A stretch of DNA of 64,000 nucleotides, from positions 1-64,000 of the forward strand of contig NZ_MUXW01000001.1 in assembly GCF_002015085.1 (NCBI RefSeq). The letters run 5' to 3'. The notes beneath the pieces are model-generated. The model did no database searches. It saw nothing but the letters and a program-made list of their open reading frames with translations, and was not told the origin of the DNA. The translations under genes were made by a program, and so were the position numbers. The DNA is from Glaesserella parasuis (GTDB lineage: Bacteria; Pseudomonadota; Gammaproteobacteria; Enterobacterales; Pasteurellaceae). Shown here piece by piece: positions 1 to 7,912 of the stretch; the stretch's first letter is position 1, and every line of letters starts with the position of its first letter.

Positions 1-87
1 AAATGGACAATGCCGATTCAGAACTGGAAACTGGCGATGAATCGATTTATGATTGATTTTGCTGATCGCCTAGACGATCACCGTTAA
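1..87 (+). pseudogene. IS256-family (mutator type) transposase, C-terminal end only
   Basis: The reading frame is open from base 1 and ends with TAA at 85-87, giving 28 residues that end in FADRLDDHR. The pattern W-T-M-P-I-x-N-W-K-x-A-x-N-R-F at the tail is typical of the last residues of IS256-family transposases. The window begins inside the gene, so I cannot tell whether the rest is intact. It lies immediately beside a truncated integrase, which fits an insertion sequence that landed in an older island. Family assignment rests on only 28 residues. Confidence 0.55.
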
Positions 88-97
88 GTTGAAATGG

Positions 98-125
98 GTG
101 TTTACACAGAATTTGGGATAGGGTC
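98..125. repeat. Probable terminal inverted repeat of the IS256-family element
   Basis: About ten bases after the transposase stop the sequence reads GTTTACACAGAATTTGGGAT, then AGGGTC. IS256-family termini commonly carry a GTTTACAC...GGG core. The integrase frame to the right stops within two codons of this end, as expected if this is the element boundary. The left end is outside the window, so the inverted partner cannot be compared. Confidence 0.45.
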
Positions 126-126
126 G

Positions 127-597
127 TTATAAGTTATCCCCAATAATTTGACAATGCCCTCTAATTTCCTCTGTGGAAATTTCAGTCATTAATTTATGTC
201 CAAAATACTTCTTAATTTCCCTTTCGTAAGTCGCAAGTCTTAATGATCTTGTACTTTCCGCAAAATCAGTTTCGGCAATATATTTAAGTGCAAACGCTTC
301 AAAATTATTCGCACTTTTTATTTGATTTTTCTTCTTCCGTTTTTCTGTGGCTGGAGAAATCCCATCACTCACCATTTTACGAGCCATCATTAGCTTTTCT
401 CTTGCTTCAACAAGAGATATGCCGTCCTTTCCATATTTTCCTATTGTTAATGTTTCTCTTCGTCCGTTAATACGATAATCATACCTAAACGTAACCGTGC
501 CGGCAGGAGATACAACAACGTACAATCCATCACGATCTGCTACTTTATAAGCCTTATCCTTTGCTTTTAAAGATTTAATTTTACTATCTGTCAGCAT
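127..597 (-). pseudogene. Truncated P4-type tyrosine recombinase (integrase), N-terminal part
   Basis: The 156-residue product begins MLTDSKIKSLKAKDKAYKVA and has the DUF4102 arm-binding domain (about residues 1-85, with GLYVVVSPAGT and IGKYG.ISLVEARE blocks), followed by the start of a core-binding domain (NFEAFALKYIAE). Full P4-type integrases are about 400 residues. The catalytic domain with its Arg/His/Tyr residues is absent, so the protein cannot recombine DNA. The frame ends right at the IS end at about 125, so insertion of the IS probably truncated the gene. It lies just downstream of the guaA 3' end, a known integration hotspot. Confidence 0.8.
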
Positions 598-612
598 TCT
601 CCCCCCTATTTT

Positions 613-642
613 AAAATACCGTCAAATTAATGACGGTATTTT
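613..642. terminator. Perfect 12-bp stem-loop between guaA and the integrase
   Basis: AAAATACCGTCA (613-624) and TGACGGTATTTT (631-642) form a perfect 12-bp stem with a 6-base loop and A/T-rich flanks. It lies about 90 bp past the guaA stop and just upstream of the integrase start. A rho-independent terminator is the simplest reading. It could also be an integrase operator or part of the attachment region. Confidence 0.5.
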
Positions 643-730
643 GATATTAAGGGATAAACAGGTCAATCTTTACCGACAATTTTTACGCAAAAAATTGAAA
701 TACTATGAAAAGCTGTGAATAAGTGGGATA

Positions 731-2302
731 TTATTCCCACTCTATCGTAGCTGGGGGTTTTCCGCTAACATCATACACCACTCGAGAGATCCCGTTCACT
801 TCGTTGATAATACGATTTGAGATTTTGCCTAATAGATCATAAGGTAAATGCGCCCAATGTGCGGTCATAAAGTCGATAGTTTCCACTGCACGTAATGAAA
901 CAACCCAATCATATTTACGTCCATCGCCCATTACGCCCACTGATTTGACTGGTAGGAACACAGTAAAGGCTTGGCTGACTTTGTAGTACCAGCCTGAAGC
1001 GTGTAGTTCTTCCATAAAGATCGCATCGGCACGGCGGACTAAATCGCAGTATTCTTTTTTGATTTCACCTAACACACGCACGCCTAAGCCTGGGCCTGGG
1101 AATGGGTGGCGGTTGAGCATTTCAACTGGTAAGCCTAGTGCCAAGCCGATTTTACGCACTTCGTCTTTGAATAATTCACGCAATGGCTCAACTAAGCCTA
1201 ATTTCATATAATCCGGCAAGCCACCTACGTTGTGGTGCGATTTGATCACGTGTGCTTTGCCTGTTTTGCTGGCAGCGGATTCGATCACATCTGGGTAAAT
1301 CGTGCCTTGTGCTAGCCATTTCACTGAAGTCAATTTTTTCGACTCATCATCAAACACATCAACGAAGACTTTACCGATGGTTTTGCGTTTCGCTTCAGGT
1401 TCATCAATGCCTTTAAGAGCATCTAAGAAACGATCTTCAGCGTTTACACGGACAATGTTTAAACCAAATTTATCGCCGAACATTTCCATCACTTGATCGC
1501 CTTCGTTTAAGCGTAATAAGCCGTTATCCACGAATACGCAGTGTAAGTTTTTGCCGATGGCACGATGTAAAAGTAGTGCGGTAACAGAGGAGTCCACGCC
1601 ACCTGATAAGCCTAAAATCACTTCATCATCGCCAACTTGCGCTTTAATGCGAGCCACAGCATCTTCAATGATGTTTTCCGCTGTCCATTTGGTTTCGCAG
1701 CCACAAATGCCGACCACGAAATTTTTCAGTAGTTCTAAACCACTTTTCGTATGGGTCACTTCTGGGTGGAACTGCACACCATAGAAACGGCGATTTTCGT
1801 CCGACATTGCTGCAATTGGGCAAGTTGGGGTGACGCCTGTCACTTGGAAGTTTGACGGTAAACGAGTAACTTTATCGCCGTGGCTCATCCAAACGTCTAA
1901 TTTTGGTTGAGAAGCGGTCAAATCATCGTTTAATTTTGCAAATAAACTGTCGGTTGCTTTTAACTCAACAGAGGCATAGCCAAATTCACGATGATCTGAA
2001 GTTTCAGTCAAACCGCCTAACTGCATCGCCATAGTTTGCATACCGTAGCAAATGCCAAGCACCGGCACGCCGGCGTTAAACACATATTCAGGCGCACGTG
2101 GGCTGTTTTCTTCGGTGGTACTTTCAGGACCGCCAGAAAGAATAATACCCGTTGGGTTAAATTCACGGATCTGTTCTTCCGTCACGTCCCAAGCCCAAAG
2201 TTCGCAGTAAACCCCAATTTCACGCACACGGCGTGCGATCAGTTGGGTATATTGTGAACCAAAGTCCAAAATTAAAATTTTATGGTTGTGGATGTTTGTC
2301 AT
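731..2302 (-). CDS. guaA: GMP synthase (glutamine-hydrolysing)
   Basis: Converts XMP to GMP using glutamine and ATP, the last step of de novo GMP synthesis in the cytosol. The 523-residue length is normal. An N-terminal class I glutamine amidotransferase domain carries the nucleophile Cys85 (GICYGMQ) and the His/Glu pair in FHPEVTH. The ATP-pyrophosphatase domain has the P-loop LGLSGGVDSS, and the C-terminal dimerisation domain ends in PPATIEWE. The start follows AGAGAAAC. The upstream 202-residue gene runs 23 bp into guaA. guaB lies upstream in the same direction but is separated by cargo, unlike the compact guaBA operon of enterobacteria. Confidence 0.97.
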   Translation of the reverse strand: MTNIHNHKILILDFGSQYTQLIARRVREIGVYCELWAWDVTEEQIREFNPTGIILSGGPESTTEENSPRAPEYVFNAGVPVLGICYGMQTMAMQLGGLTETSDHREFGYASVELKATDSLFAKLNDDLTASQPKLDVWMSHGDKVTRLPSNFQVTGVTPTCPIAAMSDENRRFYGVQFHPEVTHTKSGLELLKNFVVGICGCETKWTAENIIEDAVARIKAQVGDDEVILGLSGGVDSSVTALLLHRAIGKNLHCVFVDNGLLRLNEGDQVMEMFGDKFGLNIVRVNAEDRFLDALKGIDEPEAKRKTIGKVFVDVFDDESKKLTSVKWLAQGTIYPDVIESAASKTGKAHVIKSHHNVGGLPDYMKLGLVEPLRELFKDEVRKIGLALGLPVEMLNRHPFPGPGLGVRVLGEIKKEYCDLVRRADAIFMEELHASGWYYKVSQAFTVFLPVKSVGVMGDGRKYDWVVSLRAVETIDFMTAHWAHLPYDLLGKISNRIINEVNGISRVVYDVSGKPPATIEWE

Positions 2303-2888
2303 TTTGTTTCTCTTGATATTTGATGGTTAAATTTTCTCCTGCTACAAGTTTTAGTAATGTGTAGCTTTCAGGTAGTATGGCATTAACTTCAGTATTTAGC
2401 TTGCTTGCTTTATTAGCAACAATAAGATTGCCATGTCGATTAGATTTTAAATTGCCCCCAAACTTATTAATTAATTCAATAATTTTACAATATTGAGCAT
2501 CTATATTTGCTTTATCTTTTTTGTCAAATTGATAAAAATACATAATTGATTTTTCAACATTCCAAAATTTATTTAATAATTGATTATGGTAATTTAAAAA
2601 ACTTTCAGGAGTTGAAGTAAAATCTTCTGAGCTGAATTGATAGATATAATTATCAAAATCTACGATAGCATTTATGAAATCTTTTCTTGCTTCAGGGATA
2701 CGCTGAGCTCGCCACGACAAGGCCGTATAAAGTGCGACAATAAATAATAAAACTGTGCCGAATGCAATTATCCAATTTGTAACACTACCAGTATCAATTC
2801 TACTCCAGTCAGAAAAACCTAAACCAAATAGTATTCCAATTATTATACCAATAGATATTAAAAGAATTTGTTCTGTTATATTTTTCAT
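2280..2888 (-). CDS. Hypothetical protein with two N-terminal membrane helices
   Basis: A 202-residue protein I do not recognise. Two hydrophobic segments stand near the N-terminus (about residues 6-25 and 38-60), followed by a charged, Asn/Lys/Tyr-rich domain of about 140 residues that probably lies in the cytoplasm. The 3' end overlaps the guaA start by 23 bp, so the genes are probably co-transcribed. The gene is AT-richer than guaA and belongs to the non-core block between guaB and guaA. No conserved catalytic motif is visible. The two-helix anchor plus soluble domain resembles many small phage or defence-associated membrane proteins, but that is only a resemblance. Confidence 0.6.
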   Translation of the reverse strand: MKNITEQILLISIGIIIGILFGLGFSDWSRIDTGSVTNWIIAFGTVLLFIVALYTALSWRAQRIPEARKDFINAIVDFDNYIYQFSSEDFTSTPESFLNYHNQLLNKFWNVEKSIMYFYQFDKKDKANIDAQYCKIIELINKFGGNLKSNRHGNLIVANKASKLNTEVNAILPESYTLLKLVAGENLTIKYQEKQNDKHPQP

Positions 2889-2994
2889 TTTTTGTCAACC
2901 AAGCGGTCAAATTTCCACAAATTTTTGCAAAAACTAACCGTAATTTTGCCCCTACACACGGAAAAACTCACATGATTACGAGGCTCTAAGGACC

Positions 2995-3084
2995 TATGAG
3001 TTACTATGCAACTCTTTGTTCATTTGTAACTCCCAGCTCCGGAGGAGCTGAACTATGCGTAACCCCGTACGGCTTGCCGTGCGG
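2995..3084. other. Cluster of three hairpins in an intergenic region
   Basis: Within 90 bases there are three consecutive inverted repeats: GAGTTAC...GTAACTC (about 2997-3031), CAGCTCC-GGA-GGAGCTG (about 3034-3050) and CCCCGTACGG-CTTG-CCGTGCGGGG (about 3064-3087). The block is much more GC-rich than its surroundings. The last hairpin could terminate a transcript. The whole could be the end of a lost IS200/IS605-type element or a structured RNA. I cannot decide which. Confidence 0.4.
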
Positions 3085-3095
3085 GGAAAATATCG

Positions 3096-3941
3096 TTATT
3101 TCAACTTCTTTTTACTTTCCGCAATCATTTTCTTCGCCGATAAATCACTCACGACTTTTTTACCTGTTTTGCTCTCTAACTCTTGTAAAGCCACTTTAGC
3201 AACATTGCCACCTTGTTCGGCGACTTTTTGATTTTCTTCAAAGGTTTCAGGATTTACTGCTTGCGAAATATCTTTGGTTGAGGCTTCTGCAAGCATATTT
3301 AAAATCAACTCGGTGTTCGTCATATTATCGCGTAAGTTTTCTTTTTTTAATCCTTTGAATTGCTTATATTCTTTGGTAGTTTTTCCGCTCCACGCTTTAG
3401 TGATAATATCGGTTAAAACGGCAAATTGTTGCCCTTCTTTCACACCGCCCCGTTTCCATTCGTCCGTCAATTCTTTGCGGATTTCAATGCTTTTTAAACG
3501 TTGGTTAATCCAATTTTCCGAATAGCCTAATCGCAAGTAATCCTGCATTGCTCGATTGATAGTAAGTTCTGGATCTTGCAATTCATCTAAACGTTCACTT
3601 CCCACTTGTGCTAACCAAAGTTTAAATGGCTCAGCTTTCGGGGACGGAATGGATTGAATTAAGCGCAGTAGTTGCGGTACATCGGCTACGTCAGTTAGTC
3701 GTAACTTGCCATCTTCCGCTCTCATTTTCAACTGGTTACAATTTGTAACCGTTTCATTTCCTTCTTTTAATAAACGGCTTTTTAGAACTTTCCAATAGTT
3801 CCTTGCACCTTGATAATTGGGTTGTTCCGTCAAAATTTCGATTACATCAATAATCGAAAAATACCATTTTTCTTGTTCTTCGTCCCAAACGGAACGCACT
3901 TCTTTGTGTTCAAAAAGTTTGATGTCCATATTTTCAACCAT
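3096..3941 (-). CDS. Bro-N domain (phage antirepressor-like) protein
   Basis: The 281-residue protein has an N-terminal Bro-N domain (about residues 10-120; W.FSIIDVIEILTEQ, then NYWKVLKSRL, then RLTDVADVPQLLRLIQSIPSPKAEPFKLWLA). A Lys-rich C-terminal part ends in KKMIAESKKKLK. Proteins of this design occur as phage antirepressors and as free-standing chromosomal genes related to DinD, and many are assumed to bind DNA. It sits in the cargo block between guaB and guaA beside a DUF1919 gene and a membrane protein. That argues for horizontal acquisition. Its actual role here is unknown. Confidence 0.75.
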   Translation of the reverse strand: MVENMDIKLFEHKEVRSVWDEEQEKWYFSIIDVIEILTEQPNYQGARNYWKVLKSRLLKEGNETVTNCNQLKMRAEDGKLRLTDVADVPQLLRLIQSIPSPKAEPFKLWLAQVGSERLDELQDPELTINRAMQDYLRLGYSENWINQRLKSIEIRKELTDEWKRGGVKEGQQFAVLTDIITKAWSGKTTKEYKQFKGLKKENLRDNMTNTELILNMLAEASTKDISQAVNPETFEENQKVAEQGGNVAKVALQELESKTGKKVVSDLSAKKMIAESKKKLK

Positions 3942-3956
3942 TATTAAATTGCTAAC

Positions 3957-4589
3957 TTAGTTTTGCTTATGCTGATTAAACCACCCAACATAATCAAACT
4001 GATCGTAAAAACGTTTCCCATTCAAACCGCAATACTCAAACAGATCGCCTATTTTTTGCTGTTGTTCAAAGCCTTGAATATAAACTGCGGAGGTTAGTTC
4101 TGGATATGGTTTATGGGTAAAGACAACTTTATTCTTAAACGGTAGTTGTTCAAATTCAAGCAGATCTTCATAGCGACAGCCATCTCGCTCTGCCATCATA
4201 ATGAAAAGATTATTGAGATCCATTCGAGCGGTGCGTTCTTGCCATTTTTTTACAGCTTCTTGCTCTGAATGATAGTGCATAAAATAAATGTGAATATCGC
4301 CTAGTAGCCCAACGGGGTATTTTCTTTGAATTTCTTTGGGGAAAGTGATTTCTTGGGTTTGGTAGTGGGCAATATTTTTTACATATTTAATAAAATCAGT
4401 GGGGGTTAAAAATAAATTTACAAAAGGGGAATTAAAGCGTAAACCTAAATCGTGCAACATAAAAGCCCCTGTGCAGTTACTAGCAATTACAGTCAGGGTG
4501 TTAGTGTTTAATCGTTGGCGATTTTTGGCGTTGTGTTTTTTGCGAAAAAAATCGTTGATTTTATTTGTTATTTTTCTGATTAAAGGCAT
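3957..4589 (-). CDS. DUF1919 family protein, possibly surface-polysaccharide related
   Basis: A 210-residue protein matching the DUF1919 pattern: an early TVIASNCTG block, LGLRFNSPFVNLFL, FPVG-type GLLGDIHIYFMHY, and the C-terminal FDYVGWFN. Members are often found in or near exopolysaccharide or capsule loci and have been suggested to be transferases, but no reaction is firmly established. It is the first gene downstream of guaB in this direction and reads towards the Bro-N gene. A basic N-terminus (RKITNKINDFFRKKHNAKNRQR) may associate with the membrane. Confidence 0.7.
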   Translation of the reverse strand: MPLIRKITNKINDFFRKKHNAKNRQRLNTNTLTVIASNCTGAFMLHDLGLRFNSPFVNLFLTPTDFIKYVKNIAHYQTQEITFPKEIQRKYPVGLLGDIHIYFMHYHSEQEAVKKWQERTARMDLNNLFIMMAERDGCRYEDLLEFEQLPFKNKVVFTHKPYPELTSAVYIQGFEQQQKIGDLFEYCGLNGKRFYDQFDYVGWFNQHKQN

Positions 4590-4603
4590 TTATATTCCTT
4601 GTT

Positions 4604-4637
4604 AGCGGTAAGATTTTCCCATTATTTTACCGCTTGT
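4604..4637. repeat. Inverted uptake-signal pair forming a hairpin
   Basis: AGCGGTAA (4604-4611) pairs with TTACCGCT (4627-4634). The right arm extends into an exact uptake-signal core ACCGCTTGT (4629-4637). Inverted uptake-sequence pairs often act as terminators in Pasteurellaceae. Here the pair lies between guaB and the DUF1919 gene. Confidence 0.5.
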
Positions 4638-4677
4638 TTTCAGTATTATGTATCAAAGAAAGAAACAAGGGGCATCA

Positions 4678-4714
4678 CGCTTGGTGTCCATCGAATAAAG
4701 CAGGACACCAAGCG
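4678..4714 (-). terminator. guaB terminator hairpin
   Basis: CGCTTGGTGTCC (4678-4689) and GGACACCAAGCG (4703-4714) form a perfect 12-bp stem about 10 bp after the guaB stop. The following U-tract on the transcript is weak, so read-through into the DUF1919 gene is possible. Confidence 0.6.
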
Positions 4715-4724
4715 TAGCAAAAAA

Positions 4725-6188
4725 TTAACTCATTCGATAGTTCGGCGCTTCTTTCGTAATGGTTACATCGTGAACATGGCTCTCTTTGATACCTGCACCA
4801 CTAATGCGGACAAATTGTGCTTTGGTGCGAAGTTCATCAATGGTTGCACAGCCAGTTAAGCCCATACAAGAGCGTAAACCACCCATTTGTTGATGGATAA
4901 TTTCTTTGAGTAAGCCTTTGTAAGGAATGCGACCTTCGATACCCTCAGGAACTAATTTATCTGCGGCATTATCGGATTGGAAATAGCGGTCAGATGAACC
5001 TTTTGACATTGCCCCTAATGATCCCATTCCACGATAGGCTTTGAATGCTCGCCCTTGGTAAAGCTCGATTTCACCTGGAGCTTCTTCTGTGCCTGCAAAC
5101 ATTGAACCCACCATTACACAAGATGCACCTGCAGCAATTGCCTTAGCAATATCGCCTGAATAGCGGATACCACCATCTGCGATGACAGGAATGCCACGAT
5201 CTTTTAAGGCTTCCGCCGCATCAGCAATTGCTGTGATTTGTGGCACACCTACGCCTGTAACAATACGAGTTGTACAAATTGAACCTGGACCGATACCAAT
5301 TTTAACTGCGCTTGCTCCCGCATCAGCAAGGGCAATCGCACCTTCAGCAGTTGCCACGTTGCCTGCGACAATAGGTAAGTTCGGGTATTTCGCACGGGTT
5401 TCACGCACACGTTGTAACACACCCTCAGAGTGACCGTGGGAAGAGTCGATAAGCAAGACATCAACACCAGCCTGAACAAGAGCATCAATACGTTCTTCAT
5501 TACCTGGACCAGCACCGACTGCCGCACCGACACGCAGACGACCTAACTCATCTTTACAGGCGTTCGGTTTTTGTTCAGCTTTTTGATAATCTTTAACGGT
5601 AATCATCCCTTTTAGTTTGAAGTTATCATCCACCATTAACACTTTTTCAACTCGGTGATCGTGCATAAGTTCTAAAATTTCTTCACGATTAGCCCCTTCT
5701 TTGATCGTCACTAAACGCTCTTTAGGTGTCATCACTTTAGAAACGGGCTTATTTAAATCACGCACAAAACGGGTATCACGAGCGGTGATAATACCTACAA
5801 GGTTATCTTCTGCATCTACGACAGGATAGCCTGCAAAACCATTTTTCTTCACTAATTCAGCTAACTCGCCTAATGTTAAATCAGGGGAAACGGTCACTGG
5901 TTCAGAAACGATACCGCTTTCAAACTTTTTCACTTTACGCACACGATCTGCTTGGCGTTCAATTGACATATTTTTATGGATAAAGCCAATTCCGCCCTCT
6001 TGAGCAAGGGAAATCGCTAACTTAGCTTCTGTCACGGTATCCATTGCTGCAGAAAGCATTGGGATATTTAAGCGAATGTCTTTGGTAAGTTGAGTAGAAA
6101 GGTTTGCGGTATTTGGAAGCACGGTAGAGTGTGCTGGGACAAGAAGAACATCATCAAAAGTCAGTGCTTCTTTAATTACTCGTAGCAT
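4725..6188 (-). CDS. guaB: Inosine-5'-monophosphate dehydrogenase
   Basis: Oxidises IMP to XMP with NAD+, the committed step to guanine nucleotides, in the cytosol. The 487 residues match the family length. The TIM-barrel holds the catalytic loop GPGSICTTR with Cys305 and the IMP-binding GGIRYSGDIAKA. Two CBS domains (about residues 93-205) are inserted in the barrel. The C-terminal SHVHDVTITKEAPNYR is typical. About 150 bp upstream separates it from the glgA terminator and must hold its promoter. In many gammaproteobacteria guaA follows directly; here three cargo genes intervene. Confidence 0.97.
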   Translation of the reverse strand: MLRVIKEALTFDDVLLVPAHSTVLPNTANLSTQLTKDIRLNIPMLSAAMDTVTEAKLAISLAQEGGIGFIHKNMSIERQADRVRKVKKFESGIVSEPVTVSPDLTLGELAELVKKNGFAGYPVVDAEDNLVGIITARDTRFVRDLNKPVSKVMTPKERLVTIKEGANREEILELMHDHRVEKVLMVDDNFKLKGMITVKDYQKAEQKPNACKDELGRLRVGAAVGAGPGNEERIDALVQAGVDVLLIDSSHGHSEGVLQRVRETRAKYPNLPIVAGNVATAEGAIALADAGASAVKIGIGPGSICTTRIVTGVGVPQITAIADAAEALKDRGIPVIADGGIRYSGDIAKAIAAGASCVMVGSMFAGTEEAPGEIELYQGRAFKAYRGMGSLGAMSKGSSDRYFQSDNAADKLVPEGIEGRIPYKGLLKEIIHQQMGGLRSCMGLTGCATIDELRTKAQFVRISGAGIKESHVHDVTITKEAPNYRMS

Positions 6189-6311
6189 TGCAATAGTTCC
6201 TTAATTTGAAAGTTAAAAAATAAAACTGGAAAAATTGCGAGCGGATTATACAGAGATTTAGTTGAGTTGTAAATTTACAAGTGGTTAGATTTGTTAAATT
6301 TTTTGCCAAAA

Positions 6312-6332
6312 AGATGGGCTATTAGCCCATCT
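6312..6332 (-). terminator. Terminator of the glg operon
   Basis: AGATGGGCTATTAGCCCATCT is a self-complementary hairpin just past the glgA stop. On the minus strand it is followed by TTTTTGGCAAAAAA. This ends the glgB-X-C-A transcript before the guaB promoter region. Confidence 0.75.
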
Positions 6333-6339
6333 ATCTTTG

Positions 6340-7773
6340 TTAGACAATCTCGTAATACAACTCTTGATACTGCTGTGCCACTTTTGCCCAACCGAAATCT
6401 TGAGCAAGGGCATTTTGGCGTACACTCGACCACAATTTATTTTTACCCCATAAATTGATCGCACGCAGTACGGCATCGTAGAAATTATCTGCGTCAGGAT
6501 AGTTAAACACAAATCCTGTTGCTGTGCGGTTTTCAATGCTTTCTTTGTGTGCGTCATTGACAGTATCGGCTAAACCACCTGTTCGGCGAACTAATGGTAG
6601 AGTACCGTATTTTAAGCCGTAAAGTTGGGTTAAACCACAAGGTTCAAAGCGACTTGGGACTAAGATAACATCACCACCTGCGATAATTTGGTGTGAAAGA
6701 GCTTCATCATAACCAATTTTTAAGCCGATTTTATGTGGGTAACGAGATTGTGCATCACGCAATGCCCATTCTAAGTCAGGCGATCCACTACCAAGCACTA
6801 CAAGTTGAACGTTGTGTTGCATCATTTGGTCAATGCGTGCAAGTAAGAAATCTGCCCCTTTTTGTTCGGTTAAGCGAGTAACCATCACAAATAAGAGTGC
6901 ATCTTTATCTTCTGGCAAGCCAAAGTAACGTTGTAGTTCCGATTTGTTTTTACCTTTACCTTGCATATAGTTCGGGCGGTAATTTGCCACGATGTTTGTG
7001 TCGGTTTCAGGGTTCCAAACAGCATCATCTACGCCATTTAAAATGCCACGCAATGCCCCTTCTGCAAGGCGTTGTTGCAGTAAGCCGTGCATTCCTGCCC
7101 CTGCAATTTGCTCAGTAATTTCACGAGCATAGGTTGGGCTTACGGTTGTTACACGATCTGCGTAGAATAAACCTGCTTTAAGATAGGAAATTTCGCCGTA
7201 AAATTCTAAACCGTGAACATTATAAAATTCCCAAGGCAAGGCTAATTCTGCTAAGTGGTAGGCTTGGAAACGTCCAGGGTAGGCGATATTGTGAATGGTG
7301 AAGACACTTTTAACAGGGCTGTTCCAGCTTTTGAGATAAGCACAAGCTAAACCTGCTTGCCAGTCGTGAGCGTGTAACACATCACTTCTGCCCCACCAAT
7401 GATCTAAACCTGAAGCAAGTTGTGCTCCGAGATAACCTAATAGTGCAAAACGTTTGTAGTTATCGGTGTAATCTTGGTAGTTGTCGTCGTAGTAAGGTAA
7501 ACGACGATCAAAGAGATGTGGGGCATCAATCACATATACGCCTAAGCCATTCAAATAAGCAAAACGAACAGTGACAACACCTGCAAAGGTACCGACGGTC
7601 GCAACTTCAACGGTTTCGCCTAACTTGGAAGCCACTTGTGGATAATAAGGAATTAATACTCGAACATCATTTCCAGCTGATTGTTGTGCATAGGGTAACG
7701 CTCCCATTACATCAGCAAGTCCGCCTGTTTTGATAAGCGGGTACATTTCTGAACAAATATGTAAAATTTTCAT
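6340..7773 (-). CDS. glgA: Glycogen synthase (ADP-glucose)
   Basis: Transfers glucose from ADP-glucose to the non-reducing end of alpha-1,4-glucan. The 477 residues are typical of a bacterial GT5 enzyme. The N-terminal ADP-glucose-binding KTGGLADV motif (Lys15) is present. The C-terminal half holds EPCGLTQLYGLKYGTLPLVRRTGGL, the GT-B donor-site block. It is the last gene of the glgB-glgX-glgC-glgA operon. A palindrome-rich spacer of about 140 bp separates it from glgC. No glgP phosphorylase gene follows, unlike the common glgBXCAP order. Degradation must depend on glgX plus a phosphorylase elsewhere. Confidence 0.96.
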   Translation of the reverse strand: MKILHICSEMYPLIKTGGLADVMGALPYAQQSAGNDVRVLIPYYPQVASKLGETVEVATVGTFAGVVTVRFAYLNGLGVYVIDAPHLFDRRLPYYDDNYQDYTDNYKRFALLGYLGAQLASGLDHWWGRSDVLHAHDWQAGLACAYLKSWNSPVKSVFTIHNIAYPGRFQAYHLAELALPWEFYNVHGLEFYGEISYLKAGLFYADRVTTVSPTYAREITEQIAGAGMHGLLQQRLAEGALRGILNGVDDAVWNPETDTNIVANYRPNYMQGKGKNKSELQRYFGLPEDKDALLFVMVTRLTEQKGADFLLARIDQMMQHNVQLVVLGSGSPDLEWALRDAQSRYPHKIGLKIGYDEALSHQIIAGGDVILVPSRFEPCGLTQLYGLKYGTLPLVRRTGGLADTVNDAHKESIENRTATGFVFNYPDADNFYDAVLRAINLWGKNKLWSSVRQNALAQDFGWAKVAQQYQELYYEIV

Positions 7774-7800
7774 TAACTATTTACCAATTTAAATAAATTC

Positions 7801-7904
7801 TTCCCCCACTTGTGGGGGAAGTGGTTGAGTGAAACGAAACCGATGGGGGCAAATAATCCCCCATCCCCACCTTTGGTGGGACTTCCCCCGTAAACGGGGG
7901 AAGA
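7801..7904. repeat. REP-like palindromic cluster in the glgC-glgA spacer
   Basis: Four short palindromes follow each other: CTTCCCCCACTTGTGGGGG (7800s), GATGGGGGC...CCCCCATC, CCCACCTTTGGTGGG, and a 22-bp palindrome CTTCCCCCG...CGGGGGAAG at 7882-7903. The last recurs exactly at 11373-11394 in the glgX-glgB spacer. These look like repetitive extragenic palindromes. Inside an operon they could stabilise upstream mRNA or cause partial termination. Confidence 0.75.
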
Positions 7905-7912
7905 ATTATAAA

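Noticed and set aside
7801..7904. CRISPR array
   Set aside because: The repeats are single palindromes of different sequence without regular spacers; no cas genes in the window.
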